A stretch of DNA of 64,000 bases from Bordetella parapertussis (GTDB lineage Bacteria > Pseudomonadota > Gammaproteobacteria > Burkholderiales > JACQAP01): contig CAMDKM010000012.1 of NCBI GenBank assembly GCA_945900965.1, positions 33,544 through 97,543 on the forward strand, read 5' to 3'. The notes beneath the pieces were generated by a model. That model saw only the letters and a list, made by a program, of their open reading frames with translations, was not told the DNA's origin and made no database searches. Both the position numbers and the translations under genes were made by a program. This document shows positions 1 to 8,114 of this stretch, piece by piece (positions within the stretch are counted from its first letter, which is position 1; each line of letters opens with the position of its first letter).

Positions 1-960
1 TTATTCAGCCGTGATACCCGATTCCTTGACTACGCGCGTCCAGCGCTTGAGTTCCGAGCGCAGGAATGATGCATAACGCTCGGTAGTGCCGCCCAGGGGC
101 TCCGAACCAGTTTCCGCGAGGCGCTTGCGCAACCACGGATCCTGAAGACTTTTATTGATGGCGAGGTTCAAGCGGGCAACCATCGTCGGCGGCGTGCCGG
201 CCGGTACGACAATTCCCTGCCAGGCCATGATCTCAAAATCGGTTAAGCCGAGCGCCTCGGCCAGCGTGGGAACGTCCGGCAGCGCGGCATGGCGCCTGGC
301 TCCCGCAAAAGCGAAGGCGCGCAAACGCTTCGATTGCAGAAACGGCAGCAGGGTATTGAGAGTCTCGATCGCCATATGGATTTCGCCGCTTGTCAGCGCC
401 GCCAAGGCGGGCGCGCTGCCCTTGTAGGGGACATGTTGTGCCTTGATCCCGGTCTGCAAGACAAACAGGGCGGGCGCCAGATGGGTGATGGTGCCGGTAC
501 CGGCGGAACTGTAATTCAACTCTCCGGGATGGGCCTTCGCATAGTCGATCAATTGCCCCACATTCGTTGCGGGCAGCGACGGACTGGTCACCAGGACCAA
601 CGGCACCCCGGCGGTCAGCGCCACTGGCAAAAATACCTGTTCTGCATCCAACGTGACATCCGCCTGCAAGGCCTGCGACGTCACCAGTGCCGAGGTGCTG
701 TAAAAAATCGTGTGGCCGTCCGGCTCGGCCGCGGCGGCGGCACGGGCGCCGATGGTTCCGCCCGCGCCGGGACGATTCAGCACGACTACCGGCTTACCCA
801 AGTCGTCCGACAGCGATTTGGCGAATAGACGCGCGTTGAGATCGGTGGGTCCGCCAGGAGGAAAAGCGACGATCATAGTGAGCGGCTTTGAGGGATATGC
901 CTGGGCGCTCGCGATTGGAGATACCGCCAGCATGAGGATAATGAAGAAAACGCTATGCAA
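1..960 (-). CDS. Bug/TctC-family periplasmic solute-binding protein
   Basis: Predicted periplasmic receptor of the tripartite tricarboxylate transporter (Bug/TctC) family, which binds small organic acids. The mature part opens with the family hallmark YPSKPLTMIVAFPPGG and keeps GGTIGA, NYSSAGTGT and HVPYKGSAPAL further on; about 318 residues is normal for the family. I chose the TTG at 960 because GGAGAG lies five bases upstream and a clean signal peptide ending in SAQA follows; a longer GTG start at 1005 is possible. No TctA or TctB membrane gene is visible nearby, so it is an orphan, as is usual for Bug proteins of Betaproteobacteria. The substrate cannot be read from sequence. Confidence 0.9.
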   Translation of the reverse strand: MHSVFFIILMLAVSPIASAQAYPSKPLTMIVAFPPGGPTDLNARLFAKSLSDDLGKPVVVLNRPGAGGTIGARAAAAAEPDGHTIFYSTSALVTSQALQADVTLDAEQVFLPVALTAGVPLVLVTSPSLPATNVGQLIDYAKAHPGELNYSSAGTGTITHLAPALFVLQTGIKAQHVPYKGSAPALAALTSGEIHMAIETLNTLLPFLQSKRLRAFAFAGARRHAALPDVPTLAEALGLTDFEIMAWQGIVVPAGTPPTMVARLNLAINKSLQDPWLRKRLAETGSEPLGGTTERYASFLRSELKRWTRVVKESGITAE

Positions 961-1101
961 ACCAGCCTCTCCTCGAAGTGAGGCGCATCTTGCTAACCTG
1001 TCCACGTTTCATATTCCCGGAATGTTACTATTGGCAAGCCAAGCGCATCGAAACAAGTTACCCAGGAGCGCGCCCTGAACCGTGACGAAATAATTTCAGC
1101 C

Positions 1102-1365
1102 ATGCGTGCAAGCGAATTGACCCTGCGGTCATTCGGTGTGAAGTCGCTTGCGCTGTTTGGATCCATTGCCAGGGGAGATGCCGGACCTCAAAGCGACGTC
1201 GATATGCTTGTCGAATTTGACGGTCCCGGAACATTTGATGGGTACATGAACGTCAAGCTGTATCTCGAGGATTTGATCGGCAAGCCGATTGATCTGGTCA
1301 CCCGTGCCGCGTTGCATCCAAGGCTTCGACCGACAGTTGAACGGGAGGCGGTACGTGTCGCGTGA
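1102..1365 (+). CDS. mntA: MNT-type nucleotidyltransferase antitoxin (MntA-like)
   Basis: Small nucleotidyltransferase of the MntA type. In characterised MntA/HepT pairs it neutralises the HEPN toxin by adding AMP to a tyrosine. The hallmark GS-X10-DXD is present (GSIARGDAGPQSDVD), followed by the usual IDLVT segment. The ATG at 1102 gives 87 residues, but reading upstream in frame gives NRDEIISAM, which matches the normal family N-terminus. A CTG at 1075 with AGGAG six bases before it may therefore be the real, non-standard start. Its end overlaps the start of the following hepT remnant by 11 bases, the expected operon layout. The antitoxin looks intact although its partner is broken. Confidence 0.85.
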   Translation: MRASELTLRSFGVKSLALFGSIARGDAGPQSDVDMLVEFDGPGTFDGYMNVKLYLEDLIGKPIDLVTRAALHPRLRPTVEREAVRVA

Positions 1366-1693
1366 CTGGCGACTGTACGTTGACGACATACGAACCAGTT
1401 GCAAGAAAATTCTTCGTTATGTCGATGGCGTCAATTTTGCCGAATTCAAAGCGGACGAGAAAACTTACGATGCCGTCTTGCGGAACCTCGAAATCATCGG
1501 GGAAGCGGCGAAACATATTCCAGGCGAGGGTAGAGCACTTTCCCCGGATATAGCTTGGAGAAAGATCGCGGGATTCCGTGATGTCGTGGCGCACGCCTAA
1601 ATTGGAATCGACGATGAAATAGTCTGGGACGTTGTGACGCGAAAGGTTCCAGACTTGCTTGTGGCATTGGACGTATTCGGCTCTAGCGACTGA
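1355..1693 (+). pseudogene. hepT: HEPN toxin HepT (DUF86), nonsense-mutated
   Basis: HEPN-family RNase toxin partner of the upstream MntA. It starts at a GTG (1355) with GGAGG upstream and reads SRDWRLYVDDI, NLEIIGEAAKHIP and then the active-site motif GFRDVVAHA. The next codon is TAA (1598-1600) where the family has the tyrosine of the R-X4-H-X-Y motif. After the stop the same frame continues with a recognisable HepT C-terminus (IGIDDEIVWDVVTRKVPDLL) for 30 codons to a TGA at 1691. So the gene is full length except for one in-frame nonsense codon, which removes the tyrosine and the last quarter of the protein. The truncated product is probably inactive. Confidence 0.85.
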
Positions 1694-1742
1694 CGCGACC
1701 GTCTGTGGCGCGTGTACCAGTATGGCCACGACGAGATCAACC

Positions 1743-2096
1743 TCATTTGTGCTTATCGAACATCGCCGTGTAGCGCGTGGGATCGAATCCGACCAGCAGA
1801 CCTTTCCCGGTGTCGAGTACCGGGCGCTTGATCAGGCTCGGATTTTCGATCATCAGCCTGATGGCCTTGGCCTCGTCGAGATTCTCTTGCTGGGCAGGAG
1901 ATAGTTTTCGCCAAGTTGTGCCGCGGGTATTGAGCAATACTTCCCATCCCACCTGTTTCGACCACGCCTTCAAATGAGTCGCGTCAATTCCCGCGGTCTT
2001 GTAATCGTGAAAGGCATAGCGAATGCCATGAGTGTCCAGCCAGGCGAAGGCTTTTTTCATGGTGTCGCAGTTTTTGATGCCGTAGATTGTGGTCAT
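1743..2096 (-). CDS. ArsC/Spx-family reductase (YffB-like)
   Basis: Thioredoxin-fold protein of the ArsC/YffB group, 117 residues, which is the usual length. The N-terminus MTTIYGIKNCDTMKKA carries the single cysteine at position 10 at the active-site position of ArsC-like proteins. The C-terminal half has the family pattern NPSLIKRPVLDTG, with the conserved Arg-Pro before the cis-proline region. YffB relatives are glutathione-dependent thiol reductases of uncertain physiological role and are not proven arsenate reductases. No ars genes lie nearby, so arsenic resistance is not indicated. It stands alone on the minus strand. Confidence 0.88.
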   Translation of the reverse strand: MTTIYGIKNCDTMKKAFAWLDTHGIRYAFHDYKTAGIDATHLKAWSKQVGWEVLLNTRGTTWRKLSPAQQENLDEAKAIRLMIENPSLIKRPVLDTGKGLLVGFDPTRYTAMFDKHK

Positions 2097-2406
2097 GTTA
2101 CCTATAGGGTTCGCAATTCAAATGCGCAGGGCATAACATTACTGGCCGGAGGCGTACCGGGAAAGCGCGGGTTTCGCGTGAGATTCTCTTGTAAGTTGGC
2201 ACGCCACCGGATTAACGCAATCTCATCGCGGATTGGGTATGCGTCCACGGCCTATTTACCTTCGCACAATCCATAATACGCCATACTAATAGACCGCCGG
2301 ACCTGATGTACGACACCGAAGCACAGCGACTTTTTGACGTTTGGGGGGTGGCTCCAAATTGCCGATCAGGTGTCGCAACCGGGGGATTTTGTACTATGCT
2401 CTACTC
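2097..2406. other. Intergenic region
   Basis: About 310 bases between the divergent arsC-like gene and the following plus-strand pair. I see no open frame with a ribosome-binding site, no clear hairpin and no repeat here. It must hold both divergent promoters, but no strong -35/-10 pair stood out. Confidence 0.4.
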
Positions 2407-2910
2407 GTGAAGAGTATCCCTGACATTTTGCGTGCATTGACCGATGCCGAGGTCCAATTTGTCTTGGTAGGCGGGTTTGCCGTGCAACTGCACGGTTTTG
2501 TGCGGACCACCGTTGATCTGGATTTGGTTCTGGCGATGGATGATGACAATCTATCGAGATTTATCGAGGTTGCCAAACAGTTCAGCCTTGCGCCGATCAT
2601 TCCTGTGAGTATCGAGTCGCTCAAGAGCGCGTCGCAAATTGATCGTTGGCATCGTGAAAAGGGAATGTTGGCTTTTGCCCTACGTGAGCCGCAAGCGGCA
2701 GGTAGCGTGTTGGATATACTGGTGCGACCTGAGGTATCATTTCAGGCGCTCCAGCGTGATGCGGTGACGGTGAAATTGTTTGAGCGCGACGTTAAGATCG
2801 CTTCGATCGAACACTTGCTGGTGATGAAACGCATTGCCGGCAGACCTAAGGATCGCATTGACATCGAGGCATTGGAAAAAATTCAACGAGGGGAAGATCC
2901 TTATGTCTGA
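2407..2910 (+). CDS. Nucleotidyltransferase-fold protein, possible toxin-antitoxin component
   Basis: Minimal nucleotidyltransferase-fold protein of 167 residues. It reads VKSIPDILRALTDAEVQFVLVGGFAVQLHG and then VRTTVDLDLVLAM, the GG...DXD pattern of the pol-beta superfamily as seen in AbiEii-like and DUF6036-like proteins. A GTG start at 2407 is preferred because it begins the conserved fold directly; the reading frame is open further upstream but with no family-like sequence. The last 8 bases overlap the next small gene, so the two are probably cotranscribed. Many such pairs behave as toxin-antitoxin or abortive-infection units, but nothing here proves that. Confidence 0.75.
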   Translation: MKSIPDILRALTDAEVQFVLVGGFAVQLHGFVRTTVDLDLVLAMDDDNLSRFIEVAKQFSLAPIIPVSIESLKSASQIDRWHREKGMLAFALREPQAAGSVLDILVRPEVSFQALQRDAVTVKLFERDVKIASIEHLLVMKRIAGRPKDRIDIEALEKIQRGEDPYV

Positions 2911-3109
2911 CGCACCGATTTCCACTGCAAGAACAATCAGCGCCGAGGATGCGGCCAAACGTTGGGAGCAAAGCCTGTCTTTGGTCACGACATTTACTCA
3001 AATTTGGATATCCAATCCTTTACTGGCCAAACAGGCAGGGCGTAAAGTCGAGGAGTTTGTCATGCCACTCGTTGAAGTGCAAAAGCGCCATGCGAATGAC
3101 TTGCTTTGA
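2903..3109 (+). CDS. Small partner protein of the upstream nucleotidyltransferase
   Basis: A 68-residue protein starting at an ATG that overlaps the upstream gene, with GGGGAAG just before it. It reads MSDAPISTARTISAEDAAKRWEQ and ends in VEVQKRHANDLL; it looks all-helical and has no signal peptide or membrane segment. I do not recognise the family. The tight overlap suggests a two-gene unit in which this would be the small partner. A repeat array begins immediately after its stop codon. Confidence 0.55.
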   Translation: MSDAPISTARTISAEDAAKRWEQSLSLVTTFTQIWISNPLLAKQAGRKVEEFVMPLVEVQKRHANDLL

Positions 3110-3110
3110 G

Positions 3111-3280
3111 CCAGTGAACGGTTAACGGTGAACAGCGAACGGTGAACGGTAATAAGCGATAATCAGTGAACGGTGAACAGTGATCGGTTAACGGCAATAA
3201 ACCGTTAGTCGAAAGGTTCATGCGTCGGATTTACCGTTCGCCGTTCACTGTTCACCGATCACTGTTCACCGATAACCTTT
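3111..3280. repeat. Inverted array of a short GTGAACGGT-like word
   Basis: Between the small helical gene and the carbonic anhydrase the sequence repeats variants of GTGAACGGT, GTTAACGGT and GTGAACAGT several times on the left (3111-3207). It then repeats the reverse complements CCGTTCACTGTTCACC on the right (3232-3274). The 16-base word GGTGAACAGTGATCGG at 3172-3187 is perfectly inverted at 3255-3270. A transcript could fold into a long imperfect stem. Three other intergenic arrays in this window share the same design. Confidence 0.85.
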
Positions 3281-3287
3281 CATCATA

Positions 3288-3956
3288 ATGAATGACCTGA
3301 ATCATCTTCTCGAAAAAAACCGCGCCTGGGCCGCAGAGGTGCGTCGGCGCGAGCCGGATTTCTTCGACAAGCTTTCGAATCTGCAAACGCCGGAATATCT
3401 TTGGATAGGCTGTTCGGACAGTCGCGTGCCGGCCAATCAGATTACCGGCCTGGTGCCCGGGGAGGTATTTGTCCACCGCAATGTTGCCAACGTCGTGGTA
3501 CATGCCGACCTAAACTGCCTGTCGGTCATTCAGTACGCCGTGGACGTGCTGAAAATCAAGCACATCATCGTCTGCGGCCATTACGGATGCGGCGGTGTGA
3601 TCGCGGCACACGACCATCTCAGGGTGGGGCTGGTGGACAACTGGCTTCGTCATGTGCAAGACGTCGCCCAGAAGCATCAAGACTTGTTGGGCAAACAGGA
3701 AGTGCGGGCACAACGTATTGCGCGTCTGTGCGAGTTAAACGTGATCGAACAGGTGGTAAACGTCGCCCAAACGACGGTTGTCCAGGACGCCTGGACCCGT
3801 GGCCAAATCCTTACAGTACATGGCTGGGTCTATGGCCTCCGGGACGGTTTGATTCGTGATCTCGGGATGAGCCTGTCCCGGGCGGAGGACTTGCAGGCAC
3901 GTTATGCCTCCGCGGTAGAGGTGGCCGCGCGCCCGGCGACAGTTCGCACGCCTTAA
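3288..3956 (+). CDS. can: Beta-class carbonic anhydrase
   Basis: Zinc enzyme interconverting CO2 and bicarbonate in the cytoplasm; 222 residues, the normal length of bacterial Can. The zinc site is complete: Cys42, Asp44 and Arg46 in WIGCSDSRVP, and His98 and Cys101 in VCGHYGCGG. The family blocks VPGEVFVHRNVAN and GWVYGLRDGLI are also present. The start is the ATG at 3288, directly after the repeat array. The gene stands alone, convergent with the FAD dehydrogenase downstream, so its role is probably the general supply of bicarbonate. Confidence 0.96.
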   Translation: MNDLNHLLEKNRAWAAEVRRREPDFFDKLSNLQTPEYLWIGCSDSRVPANQITGLVPGEVFVHRNVANVVVHADLNCLSVIQYAVDVLKIKHIIVCGHYGCGGVIAAHDHLRVGLVDNWLRHVQDVAQKHQDLLGKQEVRAQRIARLCELNVIEQVVNVAQTTVVQDAWTRGQILTVHGWVYGLRDGLIRDLGMSLSRAEDLQARYASAVEVAARPATVRTP

Positions 3957-3996
3957 AACTGTGCCGAGTGATTCACGGCACAGCGCTGCACAAGGC

Positions 3997-5382
3997 TTAA
4001 AGCGTAAAAATCTTCCCCGGGTTCATGATGTTCAGGGGATCGAGCGCCTTCTTGATCTGCCGCATGACGCTGACCGCCTCGCCGTGTTCGGCGGTGAGGA
4101 ATTTCATTTTGCCGAGGCCGATGCCGTGTTCTCCAGTACAAGTGCCGTCCATTGCCAAGGCACGGTGAACCAGGCGCTCGTTAAGTCGCTCGGCTTCTGC
4201 GAGTTCCTTCGGGTCGTCGCGATCGATAAGAAACCCGAGATGAAAATTCCCGTCGCCGACATGGCCGACCAGTGGGGCGATCAGAAAACTGCTTTTGAGG
4301 TCTTTCTTGGTTTCCAGAATGCATTCGGCCAGACGGGAAATCGGTACGCAGACATCGGTGGCCCAGATTTCGCAGCCGGGACGCAGCGCCTTGTTGGCGT
4401 AGGTGACGTCATGGCGCGCGGTCCATAGGTGGGTGCGCTCCTCTGGCTTGGTAGCCCATTTGAATTCTCCCCCGCCGTGTTCCGCGGCAATCGATTGCAC
4501 CAGTTCCGCCTGTTCCTTGACGCCAGCCTCGGTGCCATGAAATTCGACGAACAAGGTGTCCTTGACCGGATAGTTGAGTTTCGAAAATCTGTTCACCGAA
4601 TCCATCTGTACGTCATCCAGCAGTTCGATGCGCGCTACCGGAATACCCAGTTGGATGGTCTGGATGACTGTTTGGACCGCGCCTTCGATAGAATCGAAGG
4701 AACACACCGCGGCCGCCATGGCTTCGGGAATACCGTAAAGGCGCAGTGTGACTTCGGTGATGATGCCCAGCGTGCCCTCGGAGCCGACAAAAAGCCGCGT
4801 GAGGTCATAACCGGCGGCGGACTTTCGGGAGCGTCGCGAGGTCTTGATGATCCGGCCGTCCGCCAATACCACGGTCAGCGCCAGTACATTTTCGCGCATG
4901 GTCCCGTAGCGCACGGCGTTGGTTCCGGAGGCGCGGGTGGCGGCCATGCCGCCGAGCGAGGCATCGGCGCCCGGATCGATCGGGAAAAACAGCCCCTGGT
5001 CGCGGATAAATTCGTTCAACTGCTTGCGGGTGACCCGTGCCTGAACTGTTACATCCAGATCCTCGGCGCTGACTCGCAAGACCTGATTCATATTAATCAA
5101 GTCAACGACCACACCGCCCAGGTGCGGAATCACGTTGCCCTCGAGGGAGGTTCCGGTGCCGTAGGCAATGACAGGTGTGCCGTACCTGGCACAAATGCGC
5201 ACAATCTCAGCTACTTCCTCGGTACTGTTGGGAAAAACTACTGCGTCCGGTCGATGTGGGTGATGCCAGGATTCGTCCTTGCCATGGTGATCCCGAACCC
5301 CGTTGCTGGTGGAAAGACGGTCGCCGAAGCGTATTTTCAGTTCGTCGATCGCGGTGTTGTGTTGGGCTACGGCCAGGGTCAT
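3997..5382 (-). CDS. FAD-linked 2-hydroxyacid dehydrogenase (D-lactate dehydrogenase / GlcD family)
   Basis: Flavoprotein that oxidises a D-2-hydroxyacid such as D-lactate or glycolate and passes electrons to cytochrome c or quinone. It has the PCMH-type FAD-binding fold (PVIAYGTGTSLEGNVIPHLGG, GADASLGGMAATRASGTNAV, GSEGTLGIITEVTLRL) and the C-terminal oxidase domain with HVGDGNFHLGF and GEHGIGLGKMKFL, which hold the metal-binding histidines. At 461 residues it matches single-subunit DLD1-like enzymes rather than the three-subunit GlcDEF, whose partners are absent here. GAGGA precedes the ATG. The exact substrate remains open. Confidence 0.9.
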   Translation of the reverse strand: MTLAVAQHNTAIDELKIRFGDRLSTSNGVRDHHGKDESWHHPHRPDAVVFPNSTEEVAEIVRICARYGTPVIAYGTGTSLEGNVIPHLGGVVVDLINMNQVLRVSAEDLDVTVQARVTRKQLNEFIRDQGLFFPIDPGADASLGGMAATRASGTNAVRYGTMRENVLALTVVLADGRIIKTSRRSRKSAAGYDLTRLFVGSEGTLGIITEVTLRLYGIPEAMAAAVCSFDSIEGAVQTVIQTIQLGIPVARIELLDDVQMDSVNRFSKLNYPVKDTLFVEFHGTEAGVKEQAELVQSIAAEHGGGEFKWATKPEERTHLWTARHDVTYANKALRPGCEIWATDVCVPISRLAECILETKKDLKSSFLIAPLVGHVGDGNFHLGFLIDRDDPKELAEAERLNERLVHRALAMDGTCTGEHGIGLGKMKFLTAEHGEAVSVMRQIKKALDPLNIMNPGKIFTL

Positions 5383-5641
5383 TGTAATTTCCTCGGATAT
5401 TGGCGCTTTGCTCGGGCAGGTGCAGGTTGGGAAGGTATTTTACGCCACGCACGCTCCCCTTTCCCCTGCTCATCGCTTTTCCCAAGAAAGGCCTTTGTAA
5501 TCGGGAAACGGCCTTGTTTGTCTGCTGCCAGCAAGCTCGACATGCGTGGCATGTTTTCTGCTCGGTTTCCGCCCAGGATGCTGTCTTGCTGAAGCTTGTG
5601 GGGACCTACCGCCATATCACCAGCGCAAGGGAGAACGGAAA

Positions 5642-7750
5642 ATGAAGGCCATTCGCATGATCTCGTCGAATTACCTGGAAATGGTTGGTCGATTTTCGAT
5701 CCAAAGGGGCTTTTCGGTCCTGTTGTTCGGCTTCGTGGCGCTGCTCGCATCAACCGGTGCCGCGCAGGGTGCGGAACTGCGCCCGGGTGTCATGTCCATG
5801 CTGCGCAAGGCCACTTTTGAAGTGGTGATGGCAAAACCCGAAGGCGACTCTTTAACCTATGAAAAGCCCCTGCCTTTTGACCTGATTCCGTATCAACAAC
5901 GCATGGACAAGTACCTATCCATCGGCACTGCATTCGCGATGGAAGGCGGCGTATTGGTCTCGGCGGCACATGTATTCGAGCTGGGCTCGGCCGCCGTGCG
6001 TGACCGGATTTTTCTGCGCGATGAAAATGGCAAAATCATCGCGCTCGATCAGGTGCTGAAATATTCCTTGCAGCGCGACTTCATCGTTTTCAGCGTCAAA
6101 GGGCTCACGCCCGAAACCATGCTCTCGATCAGCAAGACGTCGGCAAAAAACCAGCAGGTCTTTGCAGTAGGCAATGCGTTGGGCGAAGGAGTAATCGCCC
6201 GCGACGGTTTGTACACATCGGACACGCCGGAGGCGGAAGAAGGCCGCTGGCAATGGATACGTTTCTCCGCGGCGGCGTCGCCCGGCAATAGTGGCGGACC
6301 ATTGGTGGACAAGGATGGCCGTCTGATTGGCGTGGTCATTGGCAAGTCCGAAAACGAGAACCTGAATTTTGCATTACCGATCACCGAAGTAAACGCCGCG
6401 TCGAAAACTGCCGCAGAAGTGCGCCAGAAGGCAATGTTCCGTCTGGATGTCACCGACGACACCTTGATGAAGACTCTGGACGAAAGTATTGCCCTTCCCG
6501 CACCTTACCTGGAGTTCGGGCGTGCTCTGCAGGCCGCGCTCGAAAATTTTAACGAGATCCTGTCGAACGAATTTCTCGCCAAGTATCGGGACAACATGTT
6601 CCCAAATGCACCCGGTGCACAGACTTTGCTCTATGAGAGTCAACGCGCCAATTTCCCGCGGATAATCGGGAAGCAGAAGGACGGTACATGGACGACCTTC
6701 GAGCCTACCGAGAAGAGCAACTCCGACCTGGGCAATAATGGCTATGTCTCGTTTGGGAGTATGGGCAATTTCCTCTATTTGCGCTTGCAGGCTCCCGACA
6801 CGGTTGGCGTCGCGGAGCTACATACCGATTCCAAGCTGTTCATGGACTTGATACTCAAGGGCCTTGGGTACACCCGCCAGATTGGTGCCGAGCAAATCCG
6901 GATTAATTCCCTGGGGCCGGCCAGGAGCGAAGAAGTGTTCGTCGATGCCTATGAGCGCAAGTGGCAGGTACGGCGCTGGCTGGTGGAATTCAGCGAGCAG
7001 CAGATCGTGTCCTACTCGTTGCCCGTGCCCGGCGGTTATGCCGTGATGCTCAATTCCGCATCGCCCTCCGTCAGCCCGATGTTCGAGCGCGATATGAAGA
7101 CCATGACCGGTTTTTCCTACGTGAGTTACTACGGTACCTTGCGCCAATGGAAGGATTTTCTTGCCGCCAAGAATCTGTTACCGGCGGTATTCAACAATAT
7201 CCGCATCAATATGTCGTACGGCAAAGAACTGCGTTACGCCTCCCAACGGGTGGCTTTTTCCTACCCGAACAGGCTGATGAAGGTCAGCGAGGACAGCGAT
7301 CTGGAGCTCCAGTTCTCCTACTTCAAGGAGGGGGAGCGTGTTGTGTGGGACGTTACCCGGGTCGTGGCCGGCGAGAATAAATCCACCGAGGTGTCCGTGT
7401 CGGTGACCCGGCATGCGCGGCCGCCACAGACTTTCAGCGATGCCAACCGGCGCGATTGGGAGACCCTGGTCAACGGCCGCGTGCCGTATTCCGGCGAAGC
7501 GGTGTTCGATAAATCGAAAACGGTGATCGGTACTCCCCATCGCCTGGCCGCCAAATCATGGGCGATGAGCGACCAGCCCGTGGTATATAGCGCGGTTTAT
7601 GTGGCCGAAGGCAGCCGGCAGGGAAAATTCATGCAGAAGAAATTGTCCGAGTTCCGGTCGAGGCTGGAAGTCGGCGAATATGCGAAGAATGCCAAAACGG
7701 CCAGCCAAAAAACCGCGGACCTGAATGCGCCAGTCAAGTTCGTGCGTTAA
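5642..7750 (+). CDS. Secreted trypsin-like serine protease with a large unknown C-terminal domain
   Basis: Protein of 702 residues with an N-terminal export signal (hydrophobic VLLFGFVALLASTGAAQGAE near residues 27-46). A trypsin-fold domain follows. The triad is visible: His110 in VLVSAAHVFEL, Asp146 in QRDFIVFSV and Ser217 in SPGNSGGPLVD. About 450 residues after the protease domain match no family I recognise, and no PDZ domain is visible, so this is not a standard DegP. AAGGGAG precedes the chosen ATG. It probably acts in the periplasm on unknown substrates. A MITE-like element and a terminator follow it. Confidence 0.8.
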   Translation: MKAIRMISSNYLEMVGRFSIQRGFSVLLFGFVALLASTGAAQGAELRPGVMSMLRKATFEVVMAKPEGDSLTYEKPLPFDLIPYQQRMDKYLSIGTAFAMEGGVLVSAAHVFELGSAAVRDRIFLRDENGKIIALDQVLKYSLQRDFIVFSVKGLTPETMLSISKTSAKNQQVFAVGNALGEGVIARDGLYTSDTPEAEEGRWQWIRFSAAASPGNSGGPLVDKDGRLIGVVIGKSENENLNFALPITEVNAASKTAAEVRQKAMFRLDVTDDTLMKTLDESIALPAPYLEFGRALQAALENFNEILSNEFLAKYRDNMFPNAPGAQTLLYESQRANFPRIIGKQKDGTWTTFEPTEKSNSDLGNNGYVSFGSMGNFLYLRLQAPDTVGVAELHTDSKLFMDLILKGLGYTRQIGAEQIRINSLGPARSEEVFVDAYERKWQVRRWLVEFSEQQIVSYSLPVPGGYAVMLNSASPSVSPMFERDMKTMTGFSYVSYYGTLRQWKDFLAAKNLLPAVFNNIRINMSYGKELRYASQRVAFSYPNRLMKVSEDSDLELQFSYFKEGERVVWDVTRVVAGENKSTEVSVSVTRHARPPQTFSDANRRDWETLVNGRVPYSGEAVFDKSKTVIGTPHRLAAKSWAMSDQPVVYSAVYVAEGSRQGKFMQKKLSEFRSRLEVGEYAKNAKTASQKTADLNAPVKFVR

Positions 7751-7761
7751 GTGCAACAGAA

Positions 7762-7907
7762 CCAGGGAGACACTGAATAAGTGTCTTCCCCGCCCCCGAC
7801 TAAAGCATTCGAGGGCAAGCTCCAGCGGGGAACCAGTTGCCATCGAGAAACCTGGATTCCCGTTTTCACGGTAATGACATTCGGGGACTTATTCAGTGTT
7901 TCCCTGG
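7762..7907. mobile_element. MITE-like element with 22-bp terminal inverted repeats
   Basis: A 146-base stretch begins with CCAGGGAGACACTGAATAAG and ends with the near-perfect inverse TTATTCAGTGTTTCCCTGG (7886-7907). The terminal repeats match at about 20 of 22 positions. The interior has no coding capacity. Size, terminal repeats and position just after a gene fit a miniature inverted-repeat element. No transposase that could move it is present in the window. Confidence 0.65.
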
Positions 7908-7933
7908 AGACGACAGGCGCGTAAGGGGCGCGA

Positions 7934-7966
7934 AAAGGCCAGCATACTCTGCTGGCCTTTTTGTTT
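7934..7966 (+). terminator. Rho-independent terminator
   Basis: Stem AAAGGCCAGCA / TGCTGGCCTTT with a short TACTC loop, followed by a run of T residues (TTTTTGTTTT). It would end transcription of the serine protease gene. Confidence 0.85.
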
Positions 7967-8039
7967 TATTTGTTCCTCGATATCATGCGCACCTCTTGGG
8001 TGGGCATCGATTAGTGCGAAGTAGCTCAAGCGGGGAGGG

Positions 8040-8053
8040 TTGATTTAGGTCAA
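8040..8053. promoter_or_regulatory. Candidate FNR/ANR-type site
   Basis: TTGATTTAGGTCAA matches the TTGAT-N4-ATCAA consensus of FNR/ANR oxygen-responsive regulators at nine of ten fixed positions. It lies about 62 bases before the start of the SUMF1-fold gene. This suggests control by oxygen, but one site in one genome is weak evidence. Confidence 0.4.
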
Positions 8054-8114
8054 TTTTCCGCAGTCCGTGGAGCGTTAGGCTCGATTTGGTGAAGTTACTG
8101 AAAAATGAGGGATC

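Noticed and set aside
3111..3280. CRISPR array or tRNA-like structure
   Set aside because: The words are 9 bases, irregularly spaced and inverted in the second half, so it is neither a CRISPR nor an RNA gene.
4429..5592. Long plus-strand open frame (387 codons) opposite the FAD dehydrogenase
   Set aside because: It lies antisense to a clearly conserved gene, shows no family motif and is explained by the codon pattern of GC-rich DNA.
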